Under the pieces are notes generated by a model that worked only from the letters and a program-made list of their open reading frames with translations, had not been told where the DNA came from and searched no databases. From the NCBI RefSeq assembly GCF_015062615.1, contig NZ_SUUH01000003.1, forward strand, positions 1-64,000: a DNA stretch of 64,000 nt, written 5' to 3'. The DNA comes from Denitrobacterium detoxificans (lineage in GTDB: Bacteria > Actinomycetota > Coriobacteriia > Coriobacteriales > Eggerthellaceae). Shown one piece after another: positions 43,139-52,320 of this stretch. The position numbers were made by a program, and so were the translations under genes. Position 1 is the first letter of the stretch. Each line of letters starts with the position of its first letter.

Positions 43139-43518
43139 CGTTCCACCCCGCTTACGTATCGTGCGGTGGAGATGCTGTACACCTGGCTATCGCTGTTGGA
43201 AACGACGATGTTGGCGTTGTACAGCGTTCCGCCGGTTTCCTGCGTTTGGGTGACGCTGCAGGTGACGGTAAGGTCGTCGTGTGTGGTCTTGGCGGCTACC
43301 GACGTGGGGTCGGCGGAAAATTGCTCGGCGGTATCGGTGGCCAGCACAACGGCCTGCTCAAGCTGGGCTGCCTGTTGCGATGTGGTGGTGGCGTGGGCGA
43401 ACAGCTGCGTGAACACGGCAAGCGCGCCAATAAGGAACACAAGCAGGATGATGGCCTCTACGGTGAACGCCGCATGAGAAAACGAGGTGGCTTTGGTACG
43501 TGCTGCGCGGCGCTCCAT
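43135..43518 (-). CDS. Type IV pilin-like protein
   Basis: 127 residues. The N-terminus SHAAFTVEAIILLVFLIGAL resembles a class III prepilin site with an Ala instead of Gly before Phe, and has the conserved glutamate five residues into the helix. A short polar leader of about 17 residues precedes it. The soluble part is small. It starts inside the stop of the upstream gene (TAATG) and overlaps the next gene by 4 bases. It is a good candidate substrate for the prepilin peptidase at 25989. Confidence 0.72.
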   Translation of the reverse strand: MERRAARTKATSFSHAAFTVEAIILLVFLIGALAVFTQLFAHATTTSQQAAQLEQAVVLATDTAEQFSADPTSVAAKTTHDDLTVTCSVTQTQETGGTLYNANIVVSNSDSQVYSISTARYVSGVER

Positions 43519-44033
43519 TACGCGCTCCCTTGTTCGCTGCGCAGGGCAACATGCGATGTGCCCTGGTCGGTGGTGATGGAAAGCACGCCGTTCTCGTACG
43601 AGAATTCGAAGACGCTAGACGCGAGGAGCTCGGTTGCCTTTTCGGGGGTGTATGCCGCGTTGGCAAGGGCGTATTCCTGGACGATGGAGCCATGGTACAG
43701 GTAGATGCGCGTTTCGTACGTGCCGGAATCGATGCGCTCCACCAGCACGAGCGCCTTGCCTTCGGGGCCGTCGGCGCTGGCCACGGCATCGGCGGCATCG
43801 GTCGAGCGCACCAGGTTCGAGATGAGCGAAAGGCCCAGCTTCGCGTCGACGGAGTTTGCCTGCGTGTTCGCAACGTTGCGGTATACCGTAACGCCCGAGC
43901 TAAGCGCCACGAGCAGGATCACGAAGAAGAACACCAGCAGGATGCCCAAGAACATGCCTTGGGACTTGTTGCCGCGACGCGCGGGGCGCATGGCGGTCAT
44001 GGCGTCGAGGACGTTTGTGCTTTCCGGCATCAT
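43518..44033 (-). CDS. One-helix pilus-operon protein, possible minor pilin
   Basis: 171 residues. A cytoplasmic segment of about 24 residues with RPARRGNK precedes a single helix (about 27-48) that contains no pilin-type glutamate. A soluble domain rich in beta-strand patterns follows. The start at 44033 forms an ATGA overlap with the upstream gene, so the longer frame is not needed. Position and architecture suggest a pilus accessory component; no family is recognised. Confidence 0.68.
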   Translation of the reverse strand: MMPESTNVLDAMTAMRPARRGNKSQGMFLGILLVFFFVILLVALSSGVTVYRNVANTQANSVDAKLGLSLISNLVRSTDAADAVASADGPEGKALVLVERIDSGTYETRIYLYHGSIVQEYALANAAYTPEKATELLASSVFEFSYENGVLSITTDQGTSHVALRSEQGSA

Positions 44034-44356
44034 CGGGGCACCACCACCACGCTGGGCAGTACGTTGTCCGCGAACCATTCGTAGGTGACTACGTAGTCGT
44101 TATGGTTGATGGTCAGGCCATATGCGTCTTCCAGATGGGAAAGCGACGAAGGATACGAGCCCTCTACCGCGCAACATTCCTTGGCGGAGTTCAGGATGGC
44201 GTTGCGCAGCGAAGCCGCGGCTTGGGTGCGCGCGTTCTGCTGAGCTAGCTGCACGCTGAACGCCACGAGAGCGGCTAGGATAACGACAATCGCTACCGCC
44301 ACGATGCGGTGGATGCGTCGCTTCCGAAGGCTTGCGTATGTCTGCTCGTGATACAT
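44030..44356 (-). CDS. Small pseudopilin-like protein
   Basis: 108 residues. A basic N-terminus (LRKRRIHR) precedes a helix at about 18-40, then a short outer domain. It has an ECCAVEGSYPSSLSHLEDAYGL segment similar to the conserved region of small type II/IV pseudopilins, where a short Tyr-Pro loop follows the helix. It lies between pilC and the next accessory gene, with a 4-base overlap to the latter. Confidence 0.7.
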   Translation of the reverse strand: MYHEQTYASLRKRRIHRIVAVAIVVILAALVAFSVQLAQQNARTQAAASLRNAILNSAKECCAVEGSYPSSLSHLEDAYGLTINHNDYVVTYEWFADNVLPSVVVVPR

Positions 44357-44365
44357 GGCGCGTTG

Positions 44366-45418
44366 CTATCCTATGGATCCCATGATGCCGATAAGGGGCA
44401 GCATGACGGCAACGAGCGTTGCGCCTACGGCCAGCGTGAGCAGTGCGGCCAGGATGGGTTCAACGCGGTCGATGACCTTGTCGACCTGCGCCACGGTGTC
44501 TTCGAAGAACATCTGCGACAGGCGCCCGAGTACGCTATCGATGCTGCCCGAGTGGCTGCCCACGGTGAGCATGCGCGCGTAGAGCGGTTCGAAGATGTCG
44601 TTTTCGGCGATGGCCTGGGCAAGGCTGCGCGGGTTATCGGTGCTGATCATGGTGTTGCGTGCGGCCTTCAACTTCTTGCGCAGGGTTACGTGGTCTACCG
44701 TTTCGATGGCGCGCTGCATGGCGTCTTCGTTGTTGGTGCCCGACGCGATATAGGTGGAAAGGGCCACCGTGAAGCGCGAGAGCGCAAGCTGGTACATGGC
44801 CTGGCGCGTGGAGGGGAAGCCTTCGAACAGGCTCAGGACTCGCTGGCGGCCGGCTTCGGTGCGGCTGGCGATGACCAGCGCTATTGCCGCAAGGGCGCAT
44901 ACCGCGGTAACTCCCAGAGCGGCCCAGCCGATGGTGATGGACAGGCTTACCGCGCCGAAGGACCCTGCGGTGAGCGAGCCAGACATGTTCTGGTATACGT
45001 CCACGAACACGGGCAGGATAACTGCCACGGTGAACCCAAGGATGATGGCCATGATGGAAAGGAGCGCTGCAGGGTACGCGACGCTCGATTGTAGCTTCGC
45101 GAACATGCGATGCTCTTCGTCGTAGTACAGATCGAGGCTGCGCAGCACGCGTTCCAGACGACCCGCATGCTCGCCCGTGCGCACCATGTCGAGCGCATAG
45201 CGGGGGAATGCCCCCGCTTCCTCCATGGCATCGGAGAGCGTCTTGCCGGAGATGAGCCCTACGTATACTTGGTCGCACACGGTTTTGAAGTGCGATTCTT
45301 CGCGGTTTTCGGCGAGCATGAGCACTGCTTCGTCGGTTTGGATGCCCGCCGCGATCATGGTGGCGATGCTGCCGAAGAAGGCGCTGAGCGCGCTGCTTTC
45401 GAGCAATGATTGGGCCAT
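44366..45418 (-). CDS. pilC: Type IV pilus inner-membrane protein PilC
   Basis: 350 residues of the GspF/PilC family, slightly shorter than the usual 400 because the first cytoplasmic domain is reduced. Two repeated T2SSF domains contain the helices typical of the family: one near 150-175, one near 200, and one at the C-terminus (LTLAVGATLVAVMLPL). It is the membrane platform on which pilus ATPases act. A GAGGAGTAACC ribosome site supports the start at 45418. It is first in the operon leading to pilT. Confidence 0.9.
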   Translation of the reverse strand: MAQSLLESSALSAFFGSIATMIAAGIQTDEAVLMLAENREESHFKTVCDQVYVGLISGKTLSDAMEEAGAFPRYALDMVRTGEHAGRLERVLRSLDLYYDEEHRMFAKLQSSVAYPAALLSIMAIILGFTVAVILPVFVDVYQNMSGSLTAGSFGAVSLSITIGWAALGVTAVCALAAIALVIASRTEAGRQRVLSLFEGFPSTRQAMYQLALSRFTVALSTYIASGTNNEDAMQRAIETVDHVTLRKKLKAARNTMISTDNPRSLAQAIAENDIFEPLYARMLTVGSHSGSIDSVLGRLSQMFFEDTVAQVDKVIDRVEPILAALLTLAVGATLVAVMLPLIGIMGSIG

Positions 45419-45545
45419 GGTTACTCCTCTGCCGTGGAGCCTGATGTGCGTGTGCCGTACTGCTTGGGGCGTTGCCCCTGGCAGGCTGCCGTATTTTCGT
45501 GTGCTCCGCAACAACTTTTCATTTTAGTATACCTTTCGCGTATCG

Positions 45546-46475
45546 CTAATACGTGTAGCGAACCGTATAGTTTTTACCGTCTCCCACCTGGCTTACGTTC
45601 CCCGACGAGGCGGCAAACGTAAGGTCCACGCGCGACCACGTGTTGCGGCTGACGCTAAACTCGCCGCACTTCCATACGCCGTCTATGTAGACCATGATCC
45701 AGGCATGGTAGATGTCGTCGGGCGAAACGTAGCCCGTGATGATTTGGCAGGGTATTCCCTGGCTGCGCAGCATGGCGCATCCCAGGGAAGCGTAATCGAA
45801 GCATATGCCCGTGCCGCTGGCGAGGGTGTCGTCGGGGTTGGGAATGTAGCCCGTCGCCGTTTTGAGGGTATCGGCCTTGCTGGTGTCGTACGTGATGTTG
45901 TTGATGACGTATTCGCAGATGGCCTGCACGGCCTCGCCTTGGTTGCTGGCCTGTGCCGTAAGGCTGCGCGCAACGCTCACGCATTCGCTGCTCTCACTGT
46001 AGTCGCAGTATACGTTGGGTTGCAGGAAGGGGCTGAACTCGCTGTTGAGGGAGACGTTCTCTTGCGTGGAGGCGATTTCCACGTAGTTCTGCCCGCTCGT
46101 GTTCTGCATGACGCGAAAGCTGTACTCCCCATCTCCCATGTTGATGGGGCAGTAGATGGGCGAACCGTCGGAGGGCAGATCGTAGTTGTAGCTCATATCG
46201 CCCTTGGTGACCTGGAATTTCAGGCGCGATGAATTGGTTCCCTTGGCGGCAACGTAACCGTTCGAGGCTTGGGACGTGTCGATGGATGCGCCGTTGGAGC
46301 TAATCGCAGCGTCGTCGTTGAACGCCTGGGCTTCGATGGCGGCGGGTGCGTTCAGGGGGCTTCCCGAGGTTTCGCTGCTGGGATTGCCCTTTCCCGACTC
46401 GCCGCCAGAGCATGCCGCCAGAGCGACGCAGAGCACTGCGCACGCGAGAGCGATGATCCATGTGTGCTTGGCCAT
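45546..46475 (-). CDS. Transglutaminase-like lipoprotein
   Basis: 309 residues with a signal peptide ending at the lipobox LAAC. A Ser/Gly-rich linker is followed by a transglutaminase-core domain. The likely catalytic triad is a cysteine in GTGICFDYASLGCAMLR, a histidine in YHAWIMVYIDG, and an aspartate near the end. Secreted proteins of this kind act as proteases or peptide-bond modifiers on cell-wall or surface proteins. The start at 46475 (ATG) or 46481 (GTG) cannot be decided, as neither has a strong ribosome site. It precedes the pilus operon in the same direction, with a 127-bp gap. Confidence 0.85.
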   Translation of the reverse strand: MAKHTWIIALACAVLCVALAACSGGESGKGNPSSETSGSPLNAPAAIEAQAFNDDAAISSNGASIDTSQASNGYVAAKGTNSSRLKFQVTKGDMSYNYDLPSDGSPIYCPINMGDGEYSFRVMQNTSGQNYVEIASTQENVSLNSEFSPFLQPNVYCDYSESSECVSVARSLTAQASNQGEAVQAICEYVINNITYDTSKADTLKTATGYIPNPDDTLASGTGICFDYASLGCAMLRSQGIPCQIITGYVSPDDIYHAWIMVYIDGVWKCGEFSVSRNTWSRVDLTFAASSGNVSQVGDGKNYTVRYTY

Positions 46476-46538
46476 ATTCACGGCTTGCTGTCTCCGTCGT
46501 TTGGTAACCGAACATCCCGTAATGCCCAGCGTCTTATC

Positions 46539-46569
46539 ATTATAGTTTAGTATGCGCTATCATATTCAA
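46539..46569 (-). promoter_or_regulatory. Promoter for transglutaminase-like gene
   Basis: Minus strand: TTGAAT, a 19-base spacer (longer than ideal), and a perfect TATAAT (46539-46544). The divergent GGDEF/EAL gene starts about 55 bp to the right. Confidence 0.5.
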
Positions 46570-46624
46570 GTGGTCGGATAGGGGGTCCGGCATAGGGTTT
46601 CCCACGTACAGTACGGAATAGGGT

Positions 46625-49468
46625 ATGCGCAGTCGCATCAAACATTTTCTTGGGATGGAATCGCACGGTCGTGACGTCCTGGCGTTCTTTACGCGTTCCA
46701 ATGCCAGCGTGGGGTACTATGCGGGCATTATGCTCGCCATTGCGTGGTTGGCGGTACTCGGCACGAGGTTGCTGGGGTTTGAAGCCCTTCCCTTTTCCGT
46801 CGCCGGTGTTGGCGTCCCGTTGCTCATGCTTGCATGCAATGTGTCCGTCGTTATTATTTCCCGGTGCTACCTCAATGCGCGCATAAGCCGCAAGGCCTTC
46901 CAGTCCGTGCTTGTCGCGTACATGTTCGTGAGCGTGTTGGCGAGCGGTCTCGCTTCTCTGCTTGACTTTGTTTCCGGTGGTCAGGTCGTTATCTTTTTGC
47001 TTCAGGTGGCGTTTTGCACCTGCTTGTTCGTGGAGCCTCCCATTGGCGCGTTGCTGCTCACTTCCGTAACGTTCGTCACGATGAGCGTGGCCGTGTGCCT
47101 CCTGGGCGACGGGACTTTCGAGATGTACACCGTCATGGTTGTGTCCTGGCTGGCCATTATGTCCGTGAGCGTGGGAAGATACCGACAAGCGCTTGCGGCT
47201 GCGCATCGCGAGAGCGAGTTGCGGTCTCTCTCCACGCGCGACGAGCTTACGGGGCTGCCGAATCGCCGCGCGTTGCGTATGAACTTCTCTCACTATCTTA
47301 ATGAGCCCATCATCGTGGTCATGGCCGACCTCGATGACTTCAAGTACGTGAATGACGCCTGCGGTCACACGGCTGGCGATGCCATCCTCGAGCAATTCGC
47401 CCATGTAATTACCGGGGTTTTCCCCGGTGACGACATCTATCGCTATGGTGGCGACGAGTTTCTCGCCTTGCTTGCCATATCGGAAGAGGAGCTGCTCGAA
47501 CGTTCGGAGGAGCTGCGCGCCGCCCTGCTTGCCGTGAAGGAGCCGAGGGTGCGCGCCACGGGCTACAAGATGGCCAATACCGCTGGTTACGTGTGTGGTG
47601 TTGCTCGAAACGAAAAAGAGCTGCGCCATATGATTACGTTGGCCGACGAGAATCTGCTTCGCGCGAAGCAACGGGGCAAGGACATCATTATTGGCTCCAA
47701 GTTCAGCTCCTCGGAAGACGAGGCGAGTTTGGGTGAATCGTTGCTGCACGATCGCGGAGTCGACGAGCTCACGGGTATGCCAACGCGTTCGTCCTTCCGT
47801 CGCCAGGCGCGCGAGCTCATCGATCGGGCGAACAAAGCCGAGCGCGTTGCGTATATCGTGCATTTCGATATCGAGGACTTCAAGATCTACAACAGCCAGA
47901 AAGGCTACGAGAGCGGCGACGAGCTACTGAGGCGCGTGGGTTCGCTCGTGAAATCCACGTTTACCGATGGCGTGACCTCGCATTTGTCCGACGACCATTT
48001 CGTGGTTGCGGTGATTGCCACCGACGATTTCGAACAGCGAGTTGCATCGGTGTGCGAGGGCGTGGCGAAGCTGGGGGATGGCCTGGTGGTCGTGGCGAAG
48101 GCTGGCATTTACGTGTGCCATCCGGATGATCCGCGCGTGGGCCTTTCCTTCATGGCCGACTGCGCGAAGGTTGCCTGCGATAGCGTGAAGGGCCGCTATG
48201 ACGAGCTGTATCGCTACTTCGACGAGCAGATGATGGCGCGTGTGACGCGTCGTTACTATGTGGTGAACAACCTCGATAAGGCGTTGCGCGAGGGCTACAT
48301 TCGCGCAAGCTATCAGCGCGTGGTTCGTACGGTTACCGGAAAGGTGTGCGGCTACGAGGCCCTTGCCAAGTGGGAAGACCCCGAATGTGGAACCATCCCC
48401 GCTTCTGAGTTCGTGCCCATTCTGGAAGATGCGCGCCTTATTCACAAGCTCGACTTGTTCATGCTCCATGCCGTATGCGAAGACCATAAGAACGTGCGTG
48501 CAGATGGCGTTGAGACGCTTCCGACTTCGGTGAACCTTTCGCGTTTGGATTTCGAGCTTTGCGATCTTCCGTCTGAGGTATCTGCTGCCATTGCTTCGTG
48601 CGGCATTTCCCCGGAACTCATCCATTTCGAGATCACCGAAAGCTCGCTGGCCGATTCCGCCGGCACGTTGAAGAGCGGTATCACGTCCCTGCGCGAATTG
48701 GGCCACGAGGTGTGGGTCGACGATTTCGGCAGTGGATTCTCGTCGCTCAATATGCTCAAGGAATACGAATTCGATGCCCTGAAGATAGACATGGAGTTCT
48801 TTCGCGTACGTGGGGGCGACGACGTTTCCGGCGAGCGCGCTCGTCGTATCGTTGCCTCTACGGTGAATATGGCGAAGAGGATTGGCATGGGCGTCATTGC
48901 CGAGGGCGTTGCAAGCGAGGAACAGCGCAGTTTCCTGTCTCGCATAGGGTGCGGCAAGATCCAGGGCGAGCTGTATGGCTTGTCGCGATACGACGATGCG
49001 GAACTGCATCATTCCGAGAACCGAAGCGAGCTGATCGAATCCGAGGCCGAGCGCGCGTATTTCGACAAGATCGACGAGCTGAACATGCTTTCCGCCAATC
49101 CGCTGGCCGATCTTGGCCACGGCCCGTTCCTCTACGGGCGCCCCATTGCCGTGGTGGAGTTCCGCGACGACGATACGATGCATTACCTGCAGGTGAACAA
49201 GCGTTTCCTGCATATGATCCAGGAAGGCGGGACTCAGAGCCTGGCCGAGTCCGAAGCGCGGTTCAATACGCCCGGTCCATTCCGAGATGAGGCAATCAAA
49301 GCGTTCAAGCAAACCGAAAAGGCTGGTGTGCAGATGCGCTATAGCCTTACGCGAGGCAACATAACGTATTGCATCGACGCTGCATTCGTGGTTCGCAGGG
49401 AAGGGGCCGCTGCTTTCCTGGCCGAAGTTCAGTGCTTCGATTCGAACGATATTACATTTGTGGAATAG
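46625..49468 (+). CDS. Membrane GGDEF-GGDEF-EAL cyclic-di-GMP protein
   Basis: 947 residues. About six helices (residues 25-185) form the membrane part. The first GGDEF domain has the intact site RYGGDEF near 276. A second, GGDEF-like domain has SDDHF near 454, so it is degenerate. The EAL domain keeps its catalytic pattern: YEALAKW near 576, FEITESS, DDFGSGFSS near 698, KIDMEFF, and VIAEGVAS. The last about 150 residues are a separate domain without a clear name. It could both make and degrade cyclic-di-GMP, a signal that often controls pili. It is divergent from the transglutaminase-like gene. Confidence 0.93.
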   Translation: MRSRIKHFLGMESHGRDVLAFFTRSNASVGYYAGIMLAIAWLAVLGTRLLGFEALPFSVAGVGVPLLMLACNVSVVIISRCYLNARISRKAFQSVLVAYMFVSVLASGLASLLDFVSGGQVVIFLLQVAFCTCLFVEPPIGALLLTSVTFVTMSVAVCLLGDGTFEMYTVMVVSWLAIMSVSVGRYRQALAAAHRESELRSLSTRDELTGLPNRRALRMNFSHYLNEPIIVVMADLDDFKYVNDACGHTAGDAILEQFAHVITGVFPGDDIYRYGGDEFLALLAISEEELLERSEELRAALLAVKEPRVRATGYKMANTAGYVCGVARNEKELRHMITLADENLLRAKQRGKDIIIGSKFSSSEDEASLGESLLHDRGVDELTGMPTRSSFRRQARELIDRANKAERVAYIVHFDIEDFKIYNSQKGYESGDELLRRVGSLVKSTFTDGVTSHLSDDHFVVAVIATDDFEQRVASVCEGVAKLGDGLVVVAKAGIYVCHPDDPRVGLSFMADCAKVACDSVKGRYDELYRYFDEQMMARVTRRYYVVNNLDKALREGYIRASYQRVVRTVTGKVCGYEALAKWEDPECGTIPASEFVPILEDARLIHKLDLFMLHAVCEDHKNVRADGVETLPTSVNLSRLDFELCDLPSEVSAAIASCGISPELIHFEITESSLADSAGTLKSGITSLRELGHEVWVDDFGSGFSSLNMLKEYEFDALKIDMEFFRVRGGDDVSGERARRIVASTVNMAKRIGMGVIAEGVASEEQRSFLSRIGCGKIQGELYGLSRYDDAELHHSENRSELIESEAERAYFDKIDELNMLSANPLADLGHGPFLYGRPIAVVEFRDDDTMHYLQVNKRFLHMIQEGGTQSLAESEARFNTPGPFRDEAIKAFKQTEKAGVQMRYSLTRGNITYCIDAAFVVRREGAAAFLAEVQCFDSNDITFVE

Positions 49469-49579
49469 CATAATCGCGCATTCGCTTGAAGTTCGCCGAG
49501 CGAATGTGCTATGTTACGCCCTTGTTGTGTCGTCGCTTTCGTACTTTAGCGTAATGGAGTACAATAGCGAAATTGACGG

Positions 49580-51190
49580 ATGGCCTGCCCAATGGGGGAA
49601 TGTACGGATACGCACACTCACATAGTCACCTATGATTCCACGCTTCGCGATGGCGAGCAGGGTGAAGGCATATCATTTTCCCTTGAAGACAAGTTGCGCA
49701 TCGTCGAACGCCTCGACGCGTTTGGCATCGACGTTATCGAAGGCGGCTATCCCGCATCCAACCCGAAGGACATCGCCTTCTTTCAACGCGTGGCTTCCAT
49801 GCAGCTTTCCCATGCCAAGGTGGCCGCATTTGGCTCTACCTGCCGCAAGGGTGTTGCTGCTCAGGAAGATACCGGCTTGGCCGATTTGCTGGCAAGCGGC
49901 GCGCCCATCGTGACCATCGTTGGCAAATGTCACGAAGAACAGGTAACGCGCGCATTGCGCACGACGCTTCAGGAAAACGTGCGCATGGTGCGCGATTCCG
50001 TTTCCTACCTGGTTAGCCAGGGCGTGGAAGTAGTGTTCGACGCCGAGCATTTCTTCGATGGCTACGAGGCAAATCCCGCCTATGCGTTGGAGATTTTGCG
50101 TGCGGCGAGCGAAGCGGGGGCGTCGTCTATCGACCTCTGCGAGACCAACGGCGGAAAGCTGCCCATGCAGATCTACCGCGTGGTCTCCGAGGTGACGCAG
50201 GCTCTGCCCGGACAGCGTTTCGGCATTCACTGTCACAACGATTCCGGCTGTGCGGTTGCCAACACGCTCATGGCCGTTGCCGCGGGTGCAACGCAGGTCC
50301 AGGGTACGGTGAACGGCTTCGGCGAACGCGTCGGCAACGCCGATTTGCTTACCGTCATCGCCGACCTGCAGCTGAAGATGGGCAAGCATTGCGTCGACGA
50401 TCTTACCCAGCTTACGGGTGTGGCGAACTTTGTGGCCGAATGCTGCAACGTAACGCTTCCCGCGCGTACGCCCTACACGGGGCAATCCGCGTTTGCCCAC
50501 AAGGGAGGCTTGCATGCCAGTGCGTTGGCGCGCTATTCCGCGGCGTATGAGCATGAAAGCCCCGAAGCGGTTGGCAACGAGCAGCGCGTGCTGGTAAGCG
50601 AGCTTGCGGGCAAGGCGTCGCTTGTCACCAAGGCGAAGTCGCTGGGGTTCGATCTGTCGGGCCAGCCCAATCTGGTTCAGGAGATTTTGGACGATGTGAA
50701 GGCACGCGAAGCCGCCGGCTATTCCTACGAAGTGGCCGATGGCTCTCTGGCGCTGCTCATCATGCGTCACTTGGGAACTTCGAAGCCACATTTCACGTTG
50801 GAGAGCTTCCGCGTTATCGTGGACGACCGCGAAGACGAAGGCGCTTTGGCAAGGGATGCGGAAAGCGAAGCGACTATCAAGATTCACGTTGGCGATGCGC
50901 GCTATGTCGCCACGGGCGAGGGCGTTGGTCCCGTTGGCGCGCTCGACAACGCATTGCGCCAGGCTATTGGCGAGTCGTACCCCGAAGTTGCGAATATCGA
51001 GCTCGTCGACTTCAAGGTGCGCATTTTGGACGAAAGCGTTGGCACGAACGCCATCACGCGCGTAACCATCACCACTTCCGATGGCACGCATACGTGGGGC
51101 ACGGTCAGCGTAAGCGAGAACATTATCGAGGCGTCGTGGAATGCCCTCGTCGACTCGGTCGAATATGGTTTGACTAGGATGGGAAAGTAA
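49580..51190 (+). CDS. cimA: Citramalate synthase
   Basis: 536 residues. The HMGL-like barrel starts YDSTLRDGEQGEGISFS and has the HCHNDSGCAVANT metal site. A C-terminal regulatory domain of about 150 residues follows, as in LeuA/CimA. The length and the STLRDGEQ form fit the CimA group (TIGR00977), which condenses pyruvate and acetyl-CoA toward isoleucine. The start at 49580 follows a TACAAT -10-like sequence closely, so the leader is short. Its stop overlaps the ATG of the TrpR-like gene (TAATG), so the two are cotranslated. Confidence 0.92.
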   Translation: MACPMGECTDTHTHIVTYDSTLRDGEQGEGISFSLEDKLRIVERLDAFGIDVIEGGYPASNPKDIAFFQRVASMQLSHAKVAAFGSTCRKGVAAQEDTGLADLLASGAPIVTIVGKCHEEQVTRALRTTLQENVRMVRDSVSYLVSQGVEVVFDAEHFFDGYEANPAYALEILRAASEAGASSIDLCETNGGKLPMQIYRVVSEVTQALPGQRFGIHCHNDSGCAVANTLMAVAAGATQVQGTVNGFGERVGNADLLTVIADLQLKMGKHCVDDLTQLTGVANFVAECCNVTLPARTPYTGQSAFAHKGGLHASALARYSAAYEHESPEAVGNEQRVLVSELAGKASLVTKAKSLGFDLSGQPNLVQEILDDVKAREAAGYSYEVADGSLALLIMRHLGTSKPHFTLESFRVIVDDREDEGALARDAESEATIKIHVGDARYVATGEGVGPVGALDNALRQAIGESYPEVANIELVDFKVRILDESVGTNAITRVTITTSDGTHTWGTVSVSENIIEASWNALVDSVEYGLTRMGK

Positions 51191-51483
51191 TGAGCGATCT
51201 GAGAAATGCCAGTGTTGAGGCCCTGCTTGAGGTTATTGCGGGCGTAAAGGATACCGATGTGGCGTATGCTCTGCTCGAGGATCTATTCACGATTCGCGAA
51301 ATCAAGGAGACGTCGCAGCGTCTCGAGGTTGCCCGTATGCTCGATTCTGGCAAGCCCTACGTTGCCATCGAGGAGGCCACTGGCGCCTCCGCTACCACCA
51401 TTGCGCGCGTGTCAAAGGCGCTGAACTACGGTTCAGGCGGTTACCGCCATGCCCTCGACATTCTGGAGAAGACCCGCAAGTAA
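51190..51483 (+). CDS. YerC/YecD TrpR-related regulator
   Basis: 97 residues of the TrpR/YerC family. A helix-turn-helix lies around FTIREIKETSQRLEVARML and VAIEEATGASATTIARVSKAL. YerC proteins lack the tryptophan-binding details of TrpR and are of unknown target. The gene overlaps cimA's last base, so the regulator may respond to amino-acid supply, but this is inference. It converges on the NUDIX gene with 6 bases between. Confidence 0.9.
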   Translation: MSDLRNASVEALLEVIAGVKDTDVAYALLEDLFTIREIKETSQRLEVARMLDSGKPYVAIEEATGASATTIARVSKALNYGSGGYRHALDILEKTRK

Positions 51484-51489
51484 CGTGGG

Positions 51490-52149
51490 CTAGGCGCCGT
51501 AACGCTGCACGTTGCGGCTGAATGCTTCCAGAATGAGCTGCGCCCTGGTGCCTATGGGCGTGGTGTTCGTTTCCAGGAAGTGCGGAACCTCGGGGACGGC
51601 GATCTTGAATACCTCGATGCATTCCGTGGGCTCCGTGTGCGGCTCGCATGCGGGCTCGTCTTCCACGTGCACGTATACTACCTGTACCGTTTCCTCGCTC
51701 ATACCGGCCGAGGAAAACCCTGGCTGGGAAAGCGGGTTTACGTGCGCACATCCCTGTTCATCGCGGGCAAGCGCATAGCCCGTTTCCTCGCTGAGCTCGC
51801 GTTCGACGGCGCTTTCCAGAGATTCCCCCGGTTCCACGAGGCCGGCGGGGAAGGCGATGCACCAGCTATTGAGCGGATAGCGAAACTCGCGTATCAAGAC
51901 GAGTTCGTTGCTGCGCGTGCGTGGCACGATGCATACGGCATCGGGTGCCTGCATATGCGGGGCATCGCTGGCCATGTTGCGCAGTTCTTCCAGGTAGGCA
52001 TCGTATTTCTTACGGGAGACGGCTTCGTAGGCGAATTCGCGTCCATTGGGCAGGCGATAGGTGAGCACGTATTTTTTAATCCAGCCATCGGAGACCTGGT
52101 CGACCTTGATGAGCTGGGGTGTTTCCATTTGCTGTGCTCCTGCGTTCAT
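51490..52149 (-). CDS. NUDIX hydrolase (ADP-ribose pyrophosphatase-like)
   Basis: 219 residues. The NUDIX box is complete: GLVEPGESLESAVERELSEETGYAL (residues split around 120-144) with the REU-x-EE core. The order of domains, including a strand-rich N-terminal part, is that of ADP-sugar pyrophosphatases such as ADP-ribose hydrolases. It is likely cytosolic and cleans up nucleotide-sugar by-products. The ATG at 52149 (GAAGGGAGC site) was chosen; an ATG 21 bases later is also possible. Confidence 0.85.
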   Translation of the reverse strand: MNAGAQQMETPQLIKVDQVSDGWIKKYVLTYRLPNGREFAYEAVSRKKYDAYLEELRNMASDAPHMQAPDAVCIVPRTRSNELVLIREFRYPLNSWCIAFPAGLVEPGESLESAVERELSEETGYALARDEQGCAHVNPLSQPGFSSAGMSEETVQVVYVHVEDEPACEPHTEPTECIEVFKIAVPEVPHFLETNTTPIGTRAQLILEAFSRNVQRYGA

Positions 52150-52263
52150 GGGCGCTCCCTTCTCTGTTCGTGGGTTCAGTATACGACTACATGCGGACGC
52201 GTTGATTGGCGTGACTTTCAAGCGGGCTCGCGTGGCATTGCGGCTCACGAAGGGCCCGATAGT

Positions 52264-52298
52264 AAAAGCCCCGGGCGGAGGTTTCTTCCGCTCGGGGC
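52264..52298 (-). terminator. Rubrerythrin gene terminator
   Basis: Minus strand: GCCCCG plus GCGGA pair with TCCGC plus CGGGGC, one mismatch between, then TTTTAC. Confidence 0.85.
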
Positions 52299-52320
52299 AT
52301 GTTGGATTCGGCGTTGCGGG

